A stretch of 64,000 nt of DNA from CAZVAR01 sp964625225 (GTDB taxonomy: Bacteria > Pseudomonadota > Alphaproteobacteria > JAJUGE01): the NCBI GenBank assembly GCA_964625225.1, contig CAZVAR010000001.1:32191-96190 (forward strand), in the 5' to 3' direction. The translations under genes and the position numbers were made by a program. The notes beneath the pieces were generated by a model that worked only from the letters and a program-made list of their open reading frames with translations, had not been told where the DNA came from and did no database searches. Of the stretch, positions 27,527 through 36,213 are shown one piece after another. The stretch's first letter is position 1; each line of letters begins with the position of its first letter.

Positions 27527-28027
27527 ATGGCCAACATGCACATCTTCACCGGCGCCGACGGCGCCATCAGCGTGGCCGCCGATACCGGCATCGAGGGCGA
27601 GGCGGCCGCCGACATTGCGGAAACCTACGCACTCACCCCCGTCGGTCGTGCCACCGGGGTCACCATCATGGTGGAATCGGAGATGCGGCCGTTCCACGAG
27701 ATCGGCCAGCGCTACGCGACCGAGCTGCGCCCCGGCAACGTCAACGTTCGCGGGACCATCGAGCGGGCGCATGTCAACGGTGCGCTGCTGCGGCTGATGC
27801 TGGGCGAAGGGGCCAATGCGAGCCGCCCGGCCGCCGCCTTCCCCAGCCCGACCTTCAATCTCAGCGTCCGGCTCGAGAACCCGGCTTTCCCCGGCAACAC
27901 CGCGACCGTGACCGTCCACGGGGTCAAGCTCGACGGCTGGAGCTTCACCTTCCCGGAGGACGCGTTCGTGATGGAGCAGGTCTCGTTCCGGGGCCTGTGG
28001 ATCAGCACCGTCGATACGGAAGCCTGA
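27527..28027 (+). CDS. inner tube protein (Hcp/gp19-like)
   Basis: A 166-residue tube subunit in the expected place straight after the sheath. Such proteins form stacked hexameric rings inside the sheath. Visible are the small beta-barrel pattern MRPFHEIGQRYATELRPGN, VNVRGTIERAHVNGALLRLMLGE and the C-terminal GWSFTFPEDAFVMEQVSFRG with the closing strand. A strong AAGGGAG site precedes the ATG. Only one tube gene is found, whereas Photorhabdus- and Serratia-type systems have two or three tube paralogs. The next gene starts with GTG two bases after its stop. Confidence 0.9.
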   Translation: MANMHIFTGADGAISVAADTGIEGEAAADIAETYALTPVGRATGVTIMVESEMRPFHEIGQRYATELRPGNVNVRGTIERAHVNGALLRLMLGEGANASRPAAAFPSPTFNLSVRLENPAFPGNTATVTVHGVKLDGWSFTFPEDAFVMEQVSFRGLWISTVDTEA

Positions 28028-28028
28028 C

Positions 28029-28529
28029 GTGTCGCTCGCGACGGCCGATCTGCTGCTCGGCGGCGACGCCACCTTCGTGGTGACGGTGCCGGCCGAGGTG
28101 CTGCACCCCGGCGGCGCCGACGGCGCCGGCGAGCCGCCGGCCGGCGGGACCGTCACGATCCGGCCCCTGCGCCTTGCCGACATCCAGCGCATCCGCAAGG
28201 CAAGCGAGGGTCAGGACGCGCTGACCGGCGCACTGATGATCCAGGAGGCGCTGGTCGAGCCGAGCGTCAAGCTCGATCAGGTCAACCGGATGCATGCCGG
28301 CCTGGTGCAGTTCCTGCTGCGCGAGATCAACCGGGTCAGCGGCCTGTCGCTGTCGAGCGACGAGCTGCGCGATACCGTGCAGGCGCCGCTCGCCCGCGCC
28401 TGCTACACGCTGGCGCGCGAGTTCGGCTGGACACCGCAGGACTGCGCGCAGCTCACGCTGGGCCAGATCCTCGTCTATCTGGAGATGATCGGCCGCGGCG
28501 AAACCTTGTCCGGCGAGGCCGGGCCATGA
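28029..28529 (+). CDS. putative tail assembly chaperone
   Basis: A 166-residue, mostly helical, acidic protein between the tube and the hub genes, where tail assembly chaperones lie in many tailed phages and injection systems. It contains TIRPLRLADIQRIRKASEGQ, then a long helix with LLREINRVSGLSLSSDELRD and FGWTPQDCAQLTLGQILVYLEM. The last motif (LTLGQI-YLEM) is typical of short proteins next to tube genes in contractile loci. It starts with GTG and overlaps the next gene by four bases. No slippery sequence for a G-GT type frameshift is evident. Confidence 0.55.
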   Translation: MSLATADLLLGGDATFVVTVPAEVLHPGGADGAGEPPAGGTVTIRPLRLADIQRIRKASEGQDALTGALMIQEALVEPSVKLDQVNRMHAGLVQFLLREINRVSGLSLSSDELRDTVQAPLARACYTLAREFGWTPQDCAQLTLGQILVYLEMIGRGETLSGEAGP

Positions 28530-29599
28530 ACCGCCGCTGGCCGCGCGCGGCGCACGCCCCGGCCGCCGCGATGGCCGCGGTGGAGCGTCTGTCCCTTGCG
28601 GCGCTGGCGCCGCTGCGGCAGGCACTGCCCTTCGAGCTGGCGCGGGATCCGCTCGCCGGGCTCGCACGGCCGCAAGCGGACATCGAGAGCGCGCTGCGCG
28701 CCGTGCTGGACCGGCCGCGAGCGGCGGCCGCGACCGTGCCGATGCGGACCGCGCGGGCGGCATTCCCCGCCCCCGCCCCGTTGCGGAGCCGCGCTCCGAC
28801 ATTGTCCGGGGCTGCCCCGCCCGCGCCGGCACGAACAGCCGCCTTCGGGCCGCCTGCCCCGGAACGGAGCCCCGCCTTCGCGCCGCCCGTCGGGCCGGTG
28901 CCTTCCCCGGCCCGGGTCGATGCGACGGTCGCCGCGTTGGTCCGCGATGCCGGCGTCGCCGCAGCCGCGACCGTCCCGGCCGCAACCGCGGTTGACCGGG
29001 CCGCGACCGGGCCGCACACCGCGGCGCGAAACCGGCGTACGACGCCATCTGTCTGGCACGGCGATCTGGAACCGGCACCGGCCGCATGGCCCACCCGCGT
29101 CCGCAGGCAGGGGCCGGCCGCGCACCCGCCGATCCCGAACGATGCCGGCCTGACTCCGTTCGCCCGCCGCGCCGGCATCGGTTCCGAGGCGGTCGAGCGG
29201 CCCATCGCGATCGCGCTCCCGCCGCAGCTCGCCGGCGAGGCGCCGCCGCAGGCGGCCTACGGCTCGCGGCCACACGCCGTGCCGCCCGGCACGGCGGCAC
29301 CCGCGGCGGCCGCGCAACGCCCGGCCGTGCCGGAACCGGCGGACATGGCGGAGACCCGCCCGGCCGCACCGATACGCGGCTCCGGGCTCGAGCGGCTGGT
29401 GGCGATCTGGCACGGCACGCCTCCGACGGCCGGTGAGGCGCCGACGCGACCTTCGCGCCCGGCCGTGCCGGATTACCGGACGGTCGCCGACGAGCGATTG
29501 CCGGCACCAACGTTCGACGAGGAGACGTTGGCGGAGGCGATCGAACGTCTCGTCGTACGCGAGGCGCGGCGGCACGGCATCCGGACGGACGGGTCATGA
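28526..29599 (+). CDS. Pro/Ala-rich, mostly disordered contractile-system protein
   Basis: A 357-residue protein very rich in Ala, Pro and Arg, with little predicted fold. Helix is expected only at the N-terminus (about 15-75) and at the C-terminus (FDEETLAEAIERLVVREARRHG). Two WHG tripeptides lie in similar surroundings at about residues 177 and 295. The position between chaperone and hub is where a tape-measure gene normally sits, but length and composition do not fit a rigid tape measure. The C-terminal helix could dock on the hub while the rest forms a flexible linker or recruits cargo; this is speculation. It overlaps both neighbours by ATGA. Family not recognised. Confidence 0.55.
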   Translation: MNRRWPRAAHAPAAAMAAVERLSLAALAPLRQALPFELARDPLAGLARPQADIESALRAVLDRPRAAAATVPMRTARAAFPAPAPLRSRAPTLSGAAPPAPARTAAFGPPAPERSPAFAPPVGPVPSPARVDATVAALVRDAGVAAAATVPAATAVDRAATGPHTAARNRRTTPSVWHGDLEPAPAAWPTRVRRQGPAAHPPIPNDAGLTPFARRAGIGSEAVERPIAIALPPQLAGEAPPQAAYGSRPHAVPPGTAAPAAAAQRPAVPEPADMAETRPAAPIRGSGLERLVAIWHGTPPTAGEAPTRPSRPAVPDYRTVADERLPAPTFDEETLAEAIERLVVREARRHGIRTDGS

Positions 29600-30561
29600 G
29601 CCGGCTTCGCCCCCGCTGCGCGATCTCCGTCGACGGTCGGGAGCTGACCGCCGCGGAGGCAGGCCTTGCCGCGGTTACGGTGCGGCTCGGCCTCGGCGGG
29701 TCGCACGACAGCGCCAGCATCGTCCTGTCGCCACTCTCGCCGGTCGCGGACACGGAGCCGGGAGCGGAGCTGGTGATCGCCTTCGGCTACGACGAGGCGG
29801 ACACGCCGGTGCTGACCGGGACGGTCGCCACGGTCGAGCGGCGGGCCGGAGCCGTCCTGCTGGAGGGACTTGCCGCGACGGCGGCGCTGTCGAACATCCG
29901 CCTGTCCCGGTCCTACCTGTCGACCACGGTCGGCGAGATCGCCGCCGACCTGCTCGACGAGGCCGGCGTCGCCGCGGGCCGCGTCCAGGCCACGACCAGC
30001 CTCGCCGCCTTCCATGCCGATGCACGCCAGACTGCCTGGCAGCATTTACATCGGCTGGCGCGGCTCGGCGCGGTGGAGCTGTCGACGGCGGCGGACGGCG
30101 CGCTCAATCTGCAGCCGCCCAAATCCGGCCCGTTCCCCGACCACACGCTGCGCTACGGTGCCGACCTGACCGCCTGGCAGGTAGGCGGCGCGACGGCAGG
30201 CACGCCGGTCGCGTCGGCACCGCACGGGGCGGGGAGTCAGCTCGGCGCCGACAAGTGGCATATCCTGCTGAAGGAGCCGGCCGGCGCCGAGCCGAGCGGG
30301 CCGACACGGGTGCTCGCGGCGGTCCGCGACCGGACGGTGGCCGATGCGCTGACCCAGGAGGCGGAGGCCGCCGCGCGCCGCGCGGAACGGACGGGAGAGC
30401 TCATTGCCGTCGGCACGGCCGGGCCGCGCCCGGGCGATCTGATCGCGATCGAGGATCTGCCCGGGGGGCTGGGCGGGCCGGTCCGGGCACTCGCTGTCGT
30501 GCACCGGCTGGACGGCAGCCGCGGCTGGAGAACCCGCATCCGCGTCGGAGGCGTGGCATGA
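29596..30561 (+). CDS. baseplate hub protein (phage late control gpD-like)
   Basis: The 321-residue hub links the tube to the spike. The gpD/VgrG N-terminal fold is visible in CAISVDGRELTAAEAG, GASELVIAF-like strands (GAELVIAFGYDE), VLTGTVATVERRAG and the long helix NIRLSRSYLSTTVGEIAADLLDEAG, then ARQTAWQHLHRLARLGAVEL. The split between a gpD-like hub and a separate gpV-like spike gene, rather than a fused VgrG, is the phage P2 / extracellular injection-system arrangement. It overlaps the genes on both sides by four bases. Confidence 0.85.
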   Translation: MSRLRPRCAISVDGRELTAAEAGLAAVTVRLGLGGSHDSASIVLSPLSPVADTEPGAELVIAFGYDEADTPVLTGTVATVERRAGAVLLEGLAATAALSNIRLSRSYLSTTVGEIAADLLDEAGVAAGRVQATTSLAAFHADARQTAWQHLHRLARLGAVELSTAADGALNLQPPKSGPFPDHTLRYGADLTAWQVGGATAGTPVASAPHGAGSQLGADKWHILLKEPAGAEPSGPTRVLAAVRDRTVADALTQEAEAAARRAERTGELIAVGTAGPRPGDLIAIEDLPGGLGGPVRALAVVHRLDGSRGWRTRIRVGGVA

Positions 30562-31208
30562 CTGGCCTGGTACCCCTGATCCGCGCCGTCGTCCGCGAGG
30601 AGCTGGCCGGGCGCATGAGCCTGGATCTCGGCATCGTCACCAAGGTCGCGACCAACGAGGGCGGAGCCGGAGACGCCAACATCGACGTCAACCTGCGGCT
30701 GCGCGCCAGCGGCCTGGAGCTGCAACGGGTGCCGGTGGCGGTCGCGCGCCTCGGCCTCTCCGCCGCGCCACGTGAGGGGGATCTGGCTGCGGTCGGCTTC
30801 CTCGACGGCGATCTCGACGGGCCGGTGGTGCTCGGTTTCCTCTACAGCGACGCGACGCCCGCCCCCGACGCCGGCCCCGAGGAGATCGTCTACCGGGTGC
30901 CGGACGCGGGCGACGACGCCGCGCGACGCCTGGAGATCGCGCTGCCCAGCGGCAACACCGTCACCATCCAGGACGCCGTGGTCACGATCGCGATGGGCTC
31001 CTCGACCGTGACGGTCGAGGCGGACGGCAACATCGCGCTGGAGGCCGGGGGCGATCTGGTCCTGAAGGCGGGCGGCGGCGTCACGATCGAGGCGGGAACC
31101 TCGGTGAGCATCAAAGGCGTGTCGGTGACGGGCGAGGCGAGCGGCGAGGCCAAGCTGAAGGGCGCCACCGTCTCGATTGCCGGCGTCACCAGCTTCAGCG
31201 CCGCGTGA
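30558..31208 (+). CDS. baseplate spike protein (gpV / gp45-like)
   Basis: A 216-residue spike. An N-terminal OB-fold-like domain (LDLGIVTKV, NLRLRASGLELQRVPVAVARLG, LAAVGFLDGDLDGPVVLGFLYS) is followed by a C-terminal beta-helix needle with repeats such as VTIAMGSSTVTVEADGN, IALEAGGDLVLKAGGG and VTIEAGTSVSIKG. These trimeric needles pierce membranes. It begins on the ATGA overlap with the hub gene and is followed at once by the PAAR-like tip protein. Longer in-frame reading upstream to 29433 is the hub gene in another frame. Confidence 0.9.
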   Translation: MTGLVPLIRAVVREELAGRMSLDLGIVTKVATNEGGAGDANIDVNLRLRASGLELQRVPVAVARLGLSAAPREGDLAAVGFLDGDLDGPVVLGFLYSDATPAPDAGPEEIVYRVPDAGDDAARRLEIALPSGNTVTIQDAVVTIAMGSSTVTVEADGNIALEAGGDLVLKAGGGVTIEAGTSVSIKGVSVTGEASGEAKLKGATVSIAGVTSFSAA

Positions 31209-31244
31209 GGCATGACAGAATGTGCGGGAAACGGCGAGGATAGG

Positions 31245-31580
31245 ATGTCGGGACCGCCGGTGACGATCGGATGCGCGGTGGTGGTCAGCCCGGGGGCCGC
31301 CGGACCGCCGGACAGCGGGATCATCACGACCGTGCTGCAGACCGCGCTGACCGCGGGCGGCCTGCCGCTCGCGACCGTGGGCTCGCTCTGCACGATGGTC
31401 AACTCGGTCAGCGGCGCCCCCTACATGCTCCCGATCGGCCGCGCCGGGGGGTCGAGCGGTCTGAGCGTCGACGGCGCCGCTCTGGTGCGGATCGGCGACC
31501 AGATCCCTTCGGGTCCCGGCGTGTTGACCGTGATCGGGCCCCCGGCCGCGCCCTTCGTCAGCGACGGGAACCCGCCATGA
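31245..31580 (+). CDS. PAAR-like spike-tip protein
   Basis: A 111-residue protein that would sharpen the spike. Hydrophobic and glycine-rich strands (VTIGCAVVVSPGAAGPPDSG, TTVLQTALTAGGLPLATVGSLCTMVN, YMLPIGRAGGSSGLSVDGAALVRIGDQIPSG) fit the PAAR-like / DUF4280-type tip family. The usual metal-binding histidines of PAAR proteins are not obvious; Cys residues occur at VTIGC and SLC. The ATG at 31245 has GAGG five bases upstream and is preferred over 31212. It overlaps the gp25 gene by four bases. Confidence 0.7.
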   Translation: MSGPPVTIGCAVVVSPGAAGPPDSGIITTVLQTALTAGGLPLATVGSLCTMVNSVSGAPYMLPIGRAGGSSGLSVDGAALVRIGDQIPSGPGVLTVIGPPAAPFVSDGNPP

Positions 31581-32065
31581 CCCGCAGCGCCGCCGAACTC
31601 GACATCCTGATGCGCCGGCTGGGCAGCGATCTCGCCCTGCTCTACCGCGGCGAACCCGGCTTGTACGAGGATGCCGATCTCGACTCCCGGGTTTCGCCCG
31701 GCCGCAGCTCCCGGCACCGCGACCTGGGAGTCGTTTCCGGCGTCGCGGCGGCGACGCAGATGCTGGTCACACGGCTCAAGACGCGGCGCGGCGAGCTCGC
31801 CCCGCTCGGCCATCCCGATTACGGCTCGACTCATCATGAGCTGATCGGTGAGCCGAACACGCAGCGCACCCGCAACCTGATCAAGCTGCGCGTCCTGCAG
31901 GCGCTGGCGCAGGAGCCGCGCATCCAGGAGATCCTGTCCTGCCGGGTCAATGCCCCGCATTCGCCGCCGCGCGAGATCGTGCGCATCGAGATGACGATCC
32001 GGCTGATCGACGAGCCCAACCCGCTCAATCTGGTCGTTCCCTTCGCGCTGGAGCCGGTGCCGTGA
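31577..32065 (+). CDS. baseplate wedge protein (gp25/GPW family)
   Basis: A 162-residue gp25-like protein that anchors the first sheath ring to the baseplate. It has the typical sequence features VSGVAAATQMLVTRLKTRRGEL, LGHPDYGSTHHELIGEP and NLIKLRVLQALAQEPRIQEI, ending with the ERIxV-like strand region REIVRIEMTIRLID. Start and stop overlap the neighbours by four bases each. Order PAAR, gp25, baseplate J is the standard one for contractile systems. Confidence 0.9.
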   Translation: MTRSAAELDILMRRLGSDLALLYRGEPGLYEDADLDSRVSPGRSSRHRDLGVVSGVAAATQMLVTRLKTRRGELAPLGHPDYGSTHHELIGEPNTQRTRNLIKLRVLQALAQEPRIQEILSCRVNAPHSPPREIVRIEMTIRLIDEPNPLNLVVPFALEPVP

Positions 32066-33858
32066 GCTTCGTCGCGGAACCCTACGGCGTCTTCGTCGAC
32101 GACCTCCTCAGCGCGCTGACCGGCGGCATCACCCGCGAGGAGTTCCGCTTCCTCGGCCCCGGCGAGACCTATCGGCTGGGGTTCGCCGACGTGCAGCCCG
32201 GCAGCGTCCGCGCCCACGGTATCGCCGCCGGCGCCTATCGCCGGTTCCACGACGGCATCGACTTCTCGGTCGGCGCCGACGGCGCCATAATCTGGATCGA
32301 GGGCGATCCCGGACTGCCGGCGGCGGGCGCCGCCTGGCCGGACCGCGGCACCCGGTTCTACGTCGGCTACGAGCGGCGGCCCGAGGGGCGGCCGCCCGTT
32401 GCGCTGACCGACCGCAATCCCGGAAGCGTGACCCGCACGCTCGCGGAGAGCTTCGCCCGCGAACTGGCGGTGCTGTCGCGCCAGCTCGAGCGGGTCTATG
32501 CGGCCGGATTCCTCGACACCGCCGAGGGGCGCGACCTGGACCGGATCGCCGAGCTGGTCGGCGTCTCCCGCCTGACGCGACTGCACGCGACCGGCGAGGT
32601 CGTGTTCTCCCGCGAGACACCGGCGCCGGCCGACATCTTCATTTCGGAAGGCACGCGTGTCTCCACGGCTGAAGCGCCCGCGGTCACGGTCGAGACGACC
32701 GAGGATCGCGTCCTGCGCGCCGGCACCCTCTCGGTCGCCGCACCGGTCGCCGCCCTGGTGGAAGGGCAGGCCGGGATCGCCAGCGCTGGAAGCCTGACCG
32801 TCGTGAACCGGCCGATCCTGGGGATCGCCGCGGCGTCGAACCCGCAGGCACTGACCCTGGGCGGCCCGCCCGAGAGCGACGAGAGCCTGCGCCGCCGCGC
32901 GCGGCGGGCGCTCGAAACGGGGGGCGCCGGGACGGTCGGCGCGATCAAGGGGGCGCTGGGTTCGATCGACGGCATCGACGACCGCGACATCCTCGTCAAG
33001 GAGGACTTTCTCGGCACGCCGGGAGTCGTGAAGGTCACGGTCGCGGCCACCGGCCTCGACGAGTCGCGCGCGCGAAGCGCCGCCGCCGCGATCGAGGCGG
33101 TGCGGCCCGCCGGGATCCGGATCATCCACAATCTGCCGGTCAGCCCGCAGCCGGCGCCGGGGCCCGGCGGCGATGGCGGATCGGAGCCCGGACCGTCGCC
33201 CGGAATCGGCGGGGTAGCCGACGGCGTGTTCTTCCCGATCGGCATCCGCGTCCAGGTGACGCCAACGACGACCAACTTGCCGGGGCCGGAGAAGAATGCC
33301 CTGAAGGCCGAAGTCGAAGAGCGGGTGCGCGCCCGGATCGACCGGCTCGGGATCGGCGAGACCGTGGTCTACAACCGCATCGTTGCCGAGATCATGGCGA
33401 TCGAGACCGTGTTCGATGTCGGTCTCGAACTGTTCCCGCTCGCGGCCGGGACCGGGCGCGGCAATGTCGTGCCGACGCCCGCCGATACGCGGGCGCGCCT
33501 CGATCAACTCGAGGTGACGATCGGCGGTGCGCTGATCGCGCTCGACGTGACCGTGGCGGTACAGCGGCTCGGGCTTGCCGCCGGCGGCGACAGCGCTTCC
33601 GCACTGGCCGACGCCCGCGACGAGATCGCGACCCGCCTGGCGGAAATCGTGGCCGCCCTGCCGGGCGAGCTGACCCAGGCCGGACTGCGCGGCGCCCTGA
33701 CCGACACCGACCGCTACCGCGTGCTCGCGCTCAGCTACACCGCGGAGTTCTTGGAGGAGGGGCTGCAGGTCCGCCGCGCCAACACGACCGTGGTACCGCA
33801 GCCGGGGCAGCGGCTGTGGATCCGGACCGTCCAGGTGACCGAGGAGGTGCAGGCCTGA
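32062..33858 (+). CDS. baseplate J-like protein (gp6-like wedge)
   Basis: The 598-residue wedge component of the baseplate periphery. Baseplate_J features are LERVYAAGFLDTAEGRDLDRIAELVG, the beta block GEVVFSRETPAPADIFISEGTRV, the GGPPESDESLRRRARRALE helix and GALGSIDGIDDRDI. A Gly/Pro-rich loop (PAPGPGGDGGSEPGPSPG) at about residues 366-385 inserts a flexible tether. The C-terminal region contains FDVGLELFPLAAGTG and an extra helix-rich part. It overlaps gp25 and the gpI-like gene, consistent with stoichiometric production of wedge parts. Confidence 0.88.
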   Translation: MSFVAEPYGVFVDDLLSALTGGITREEFRFLGPGETYRLGFADVQPGSVRAHGIAAGAYRRFHDGIDFSVGADGAIIWIEGDPGLPAAGAAWPDRGTRFYVGYERRPEGRPPVALTDRNPGSVTRTLAESFARELAVLSRQLERVYAAGFLDTAEGRDLDRIAELVGVSRLTRLHATGEVVFSRETPAPADIFISEGTRVSTAEAPAVTVETTEDRVLRAGTLSVAAPVAALVEGQAGIASAGSLTVVNRPILGIAAASNPQALTLGGPPESDESLRRRARRALETGGAGTVGAIKGALGSIDGIDDRDILVKEDFLGTPGVVKVTVAATGLDESRARSAAAAIEAVRPAGIRIIHNLPVSPQPAPGPGGDGGSEPGPSPGIGGVADGVFFPIGIRVQVTPTTTNLPGPEKNALKAEVEERVRARIDRLGIGETVVYNRIVAEIMAIETVFDVGLELFPLAAGTGRGNVVPTPADTRARLDQLEVTIGGALIALDVTVAVQRLGLAAGGDSASALADARDEIATRLAEIVAALPGELTQAGLRGALTDTDRYRVLALSYTAEFLEEGLQVRRANTTVVPQPGQRLWIRTVQVTEEVQA

Positions 33859-35459
33859 TGCCGAACGGCCGTGCCCAGGCGGTGCTCGAACGGTTCCCGC
33901 GTCACTGGCGGGCGGACGAACCGGCGAAGCTGCTCGGCTTCGTGGTCGAGGCGCTGGCCCGCGAGGTGGACGGGGTCTTTGCGGGGCTGGGCCGGGTGCG
34001 ACGCGCGCACCGTCTGGCCGAAGCAGAGACGGAGGGCGACCTGCTGCTGCTGGGCGGGCTTCACGGTCTTGAGGCGCGCGATCTCGACCTGATGCGCGTG
34101 CGGCTCGCGGCTGTGTCGGTGCTGGCGGACGAGATCGGCGGCGGCGGAGCGCCGGCGACGACCGACGCGCGCCTGGAGGCCCTCCTGAATGTTACGGCCG
34201 ACAGTTTCCCGCCCTGGCCGGGCGAGGCGGACGACGGACCGGCGCGAATGCGGCTGGCCGCGGCCCTGCGACGCGCCACCGGCTTCACCGCCGAGCTCGC
34301 GCTGACGCGCCGACACATCGGCGCCGTGATCGCCGCCCATCGCGGCGGCAATACGACCGCCGCCGCACTCCTTTCAGCCGGCGCCAGCGCACTCGCCCTC
34401 GACGCCCTCCATGTCGAGCACATGGCCGACGGCTATTGGCACGTCGCGCGCTGCGCCGACCGGATCCGCCTGCACCGGCCCGAGCCGCCGGGTGCGGCCG
34501 ACCCCGAGACGATTGTCGCGCCGGCCGAAGACCTGCTCGCGCTCGAGGAGAATCCGGAGCAGCTCAAGGGGGTCGAGCCGGTCCCGCGCGCACGTGGCGA
34601 ACGGTTCTCGATCCTGCGCAAGGGATTCGAGCCGACACCGGCGACGGTGCGGGTGCGCGGCATCGGCGAGCGGACGGTCTGGCCGATGGTGGTGAACCTG
34701 GGCACCGGACGCGGCGTCGCGTTTCGTGGCGCCGTGCCGGACGGGCAGGAGCTGCGGTTCGAAATGGACGGCCGCGTCCTGTTGGAGGGCGCCGAGGTCG
34801 GCGGTTTCGCGTGGCACTTCGAGGGGGGCGTCTTCGCCGATGCGGCCTCGGCGCATCCTCACGATTTCGTGTTCGCCGATGCCGAAGTGGAGCCAGCAGC
34901 CGAACGTGCCGCCCGTTTCGCCGTAACCGGGCCGATGGAGGACCGTTTCGAGCCCGACGCGACGTTCCCGGCACCCATTGCGCAGATCCTGCCGGTCGAG
35001 ATCGGGCCGGCGGAGTCGCGCTGGGCCTTCTTCGTGCGGGCCGCGCATTTCGGCGGCACGACCGGCGGGAACGGAGCCGCTCGACCGACCGCGGCGGTGC
35101 CGGTGTTCGACGCGGGGGTGTTCGACGGGTCGGTTTGGGCGCATGCCCCGGACGAGGTGCGCATGCCAGCGGGTGAGCTGGGCTTCGAGTGGCTGCAGCG
35201 GGAGCCGTTCGCCGTCTGCCTGTGGTTGCCGGAGCGGTTCCGGGCGCTCGATCAGGACGGCGAGACCGAGGCCCGGGAACGGGTGCGGATCGCTCTCGAC
35301 CGCCACCGGGCGGCCGGCGTCCGCGTCGCTGTCAAATATGCCTCCACCCTCTGGACCCTCTCGGAGGGCGTGCTGCGCGATGCGGAGTCCGGCGAGCCGA
35401 TCGGGGTGATCGTGCGCGGGACGCGGCTGTCGCCCGACGACGGCGCGGAAGACGAGTAG
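33858..35459 (+). CDS. tail protein I-like baseplate protein with C-terminal extension
   Basis: The first 200 residues (RAQAVLERFPRHWRADEPAKLLGFVVEALAREVDGVFAGL and LTRRHIGAVIAAHRG) fit gpI-like wedge proteins, which follow baseplate J and link to fibres. The remaining 330 residues are mostly beta structure (VRVRGIGERTVWPMVVNLG, RFEMDGRVLLEGAEVGGF) and end with a second gpI-like helix-strand part, FEWLQREPFAVCLWLPERF and VKYASTLWTLSEG. It is longer (533 residues) than normal gpI, so it may combine gpI with a fibre-attachment module. Its ATG overlaps the previous stop (TGATG). Confidence 0.65.
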   Translation: MPNGRAQAVLERFPRHWRADEPAKLLGFVVEALAREVDGVFAGLGRVRRAHRLAEAETEGDLLLLGGLHGLEARDLDLMRVRLAAVSVLADEIGGGGAPATTDARLEALLNVTADSFPPWPGEADDGPARMRLAAALRRATGFTAELALTRRHIGAVIAAHRGGNTTAAALLSAGASALALDALHVEHMADGYWHVARCADRIRLHRPEPPGAADPETIVAPAEDLLALEENPEQLKGVEPVPRARGERFSILRKGFEPTPATVRVRGIGERTVWPMVVNLGTGRGVAFRGAVPDGQELRFEMDGRVLLEGAEVGGFAWHFEGGVFADAASAHPHDFVFADAEVEPAAERAARFAVTGPMEDRFEPDATFPAPIAQILPVEIGPAESRWAFFVRAAHFGGTTGGNGAARPTAAVPVFDAGVFDGSVWAHAPDEVRMPAGELGFEWLQREPFAVCLWLPERFRALDQDGETEARERVRIALDRHRAAGVRVAVKYASTLWTLSEGVLRDAESGEPIGVIVRGTRLSPDDGAEDE

Positions 35460-35479
35460 GAGAAGGGAGGACACGCGCG

Positions 35480-36193
35480 ATGCCCCTGGAGAAGCCGCCT
35501 CTCGTGACCGTTTCGCCGGGCGAGCCCGTCACCGCGCAGGCGTGGAACGCCCTCGTCAACGGTTTGAGCGCGCTCTACGACGCTGTGATCGCGCTGGGCG
35601 GCGAGACGGTGCAGATCACCGTCGCCTCCGGCGGAACCGCCGTGCGCGACGCGACCGTCATTGCCACCCCGACCGATGGCGGCACCCCGGTCGCGGCCCT
35701 GCCGCCGTTCGGGACGGCCGAAGCCTACACGCTTGCCGGGCTGACCCCGGGAACGTGGCGGCTGCACGTGGCGGCGCTCGGCTTTGTCCCTCGAACGACC
35801 GACGTGCAGGTGCCTGTGGCGGAGCCCGTCGCCGTGCAGCTCGAGCTGGATGGCGCCCGCATGCCGGACCTGTTCGGCCGGGCGGCGAGCGAGGCGGTGA
35901 CCGTGCTGCGCGACCTCGGCATCCAGATCGAGCGGATCCTCGACACCACCGGGAACGATATGCCCGTCGCCGGCGCAGCCGCCGACCTCGGCTCGGAGCC
36001 GGTGCTGCTGCAGCTCCCCGAGCCCGGCATCGTCGTACGGCGCGACGAACGCGCCCGGCTGGTGATCGCCGCCGCCCTCGAGGTCGAGCCGGTGGTCGAA
36101 ATGCCTGACCTGAAGGGGCTCACCCTCGCCGAGGCGACCAAGGTGCTCGAGGATCTCGGGCTCGTGCTCGGCAGCACGCGCTCGCTCGGCTGA
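35480..36193 (+). CDS. carboxypeptidase-regulatory-like and PASTA-domain protein
   Basis: A 237-residue accessory protein. Residues 35-115 form a transthyretin-like beta sandwich (VQITVASGGTAVRDATVIA, AYTLAGLTPGTWRLHVAALGF). The C-terminal 40 residues are PASTA-like: VEMPDLKGLTLAEATKVLED, followed by LGLVLG. PASTA domains usually bind muropeptides in cell-wall-associated kinases and penicillin-binding proteins, so a cell-wall contact for the machine is possible. There is no signal peptide, as expected for a machine assembled in the cytoplasm. GGAGG lies ahead of the ATG at 35480. It is followed by a second PASTA-like protein. Confidence 0.6.
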   Translation: MPLEKPPLVTVSPGEPVTAQAWNALVNGLSALYDAVIALGGETVQITVASGGTAVRDATVIATPTDGGTPVAALPPFGTAEAYTLAGLTPGTWRLHVAALGFVPRTTDVQVPVAEPVAVQLELDGARMPDLFGRAASEAVTVLRDLGIQIERILDTTGNDMPVAGAAADLGSEPVLLQLPEPGIVVRRDERARLVIAAALEVEPVVEMPDLKGLTLAEATKVLEDLGLVLGSTRSLG

Positions 36194-36213
36194 ACCGTTC
36201 TACGGAGGCGGAC

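Noticed and set aside
25187..28198. 1003-codon minus-strand open frame opposite sheath, tube and neighbours
   Set aside because: Antisense shadow of conserved plus-strand genes; low-complexity composition.
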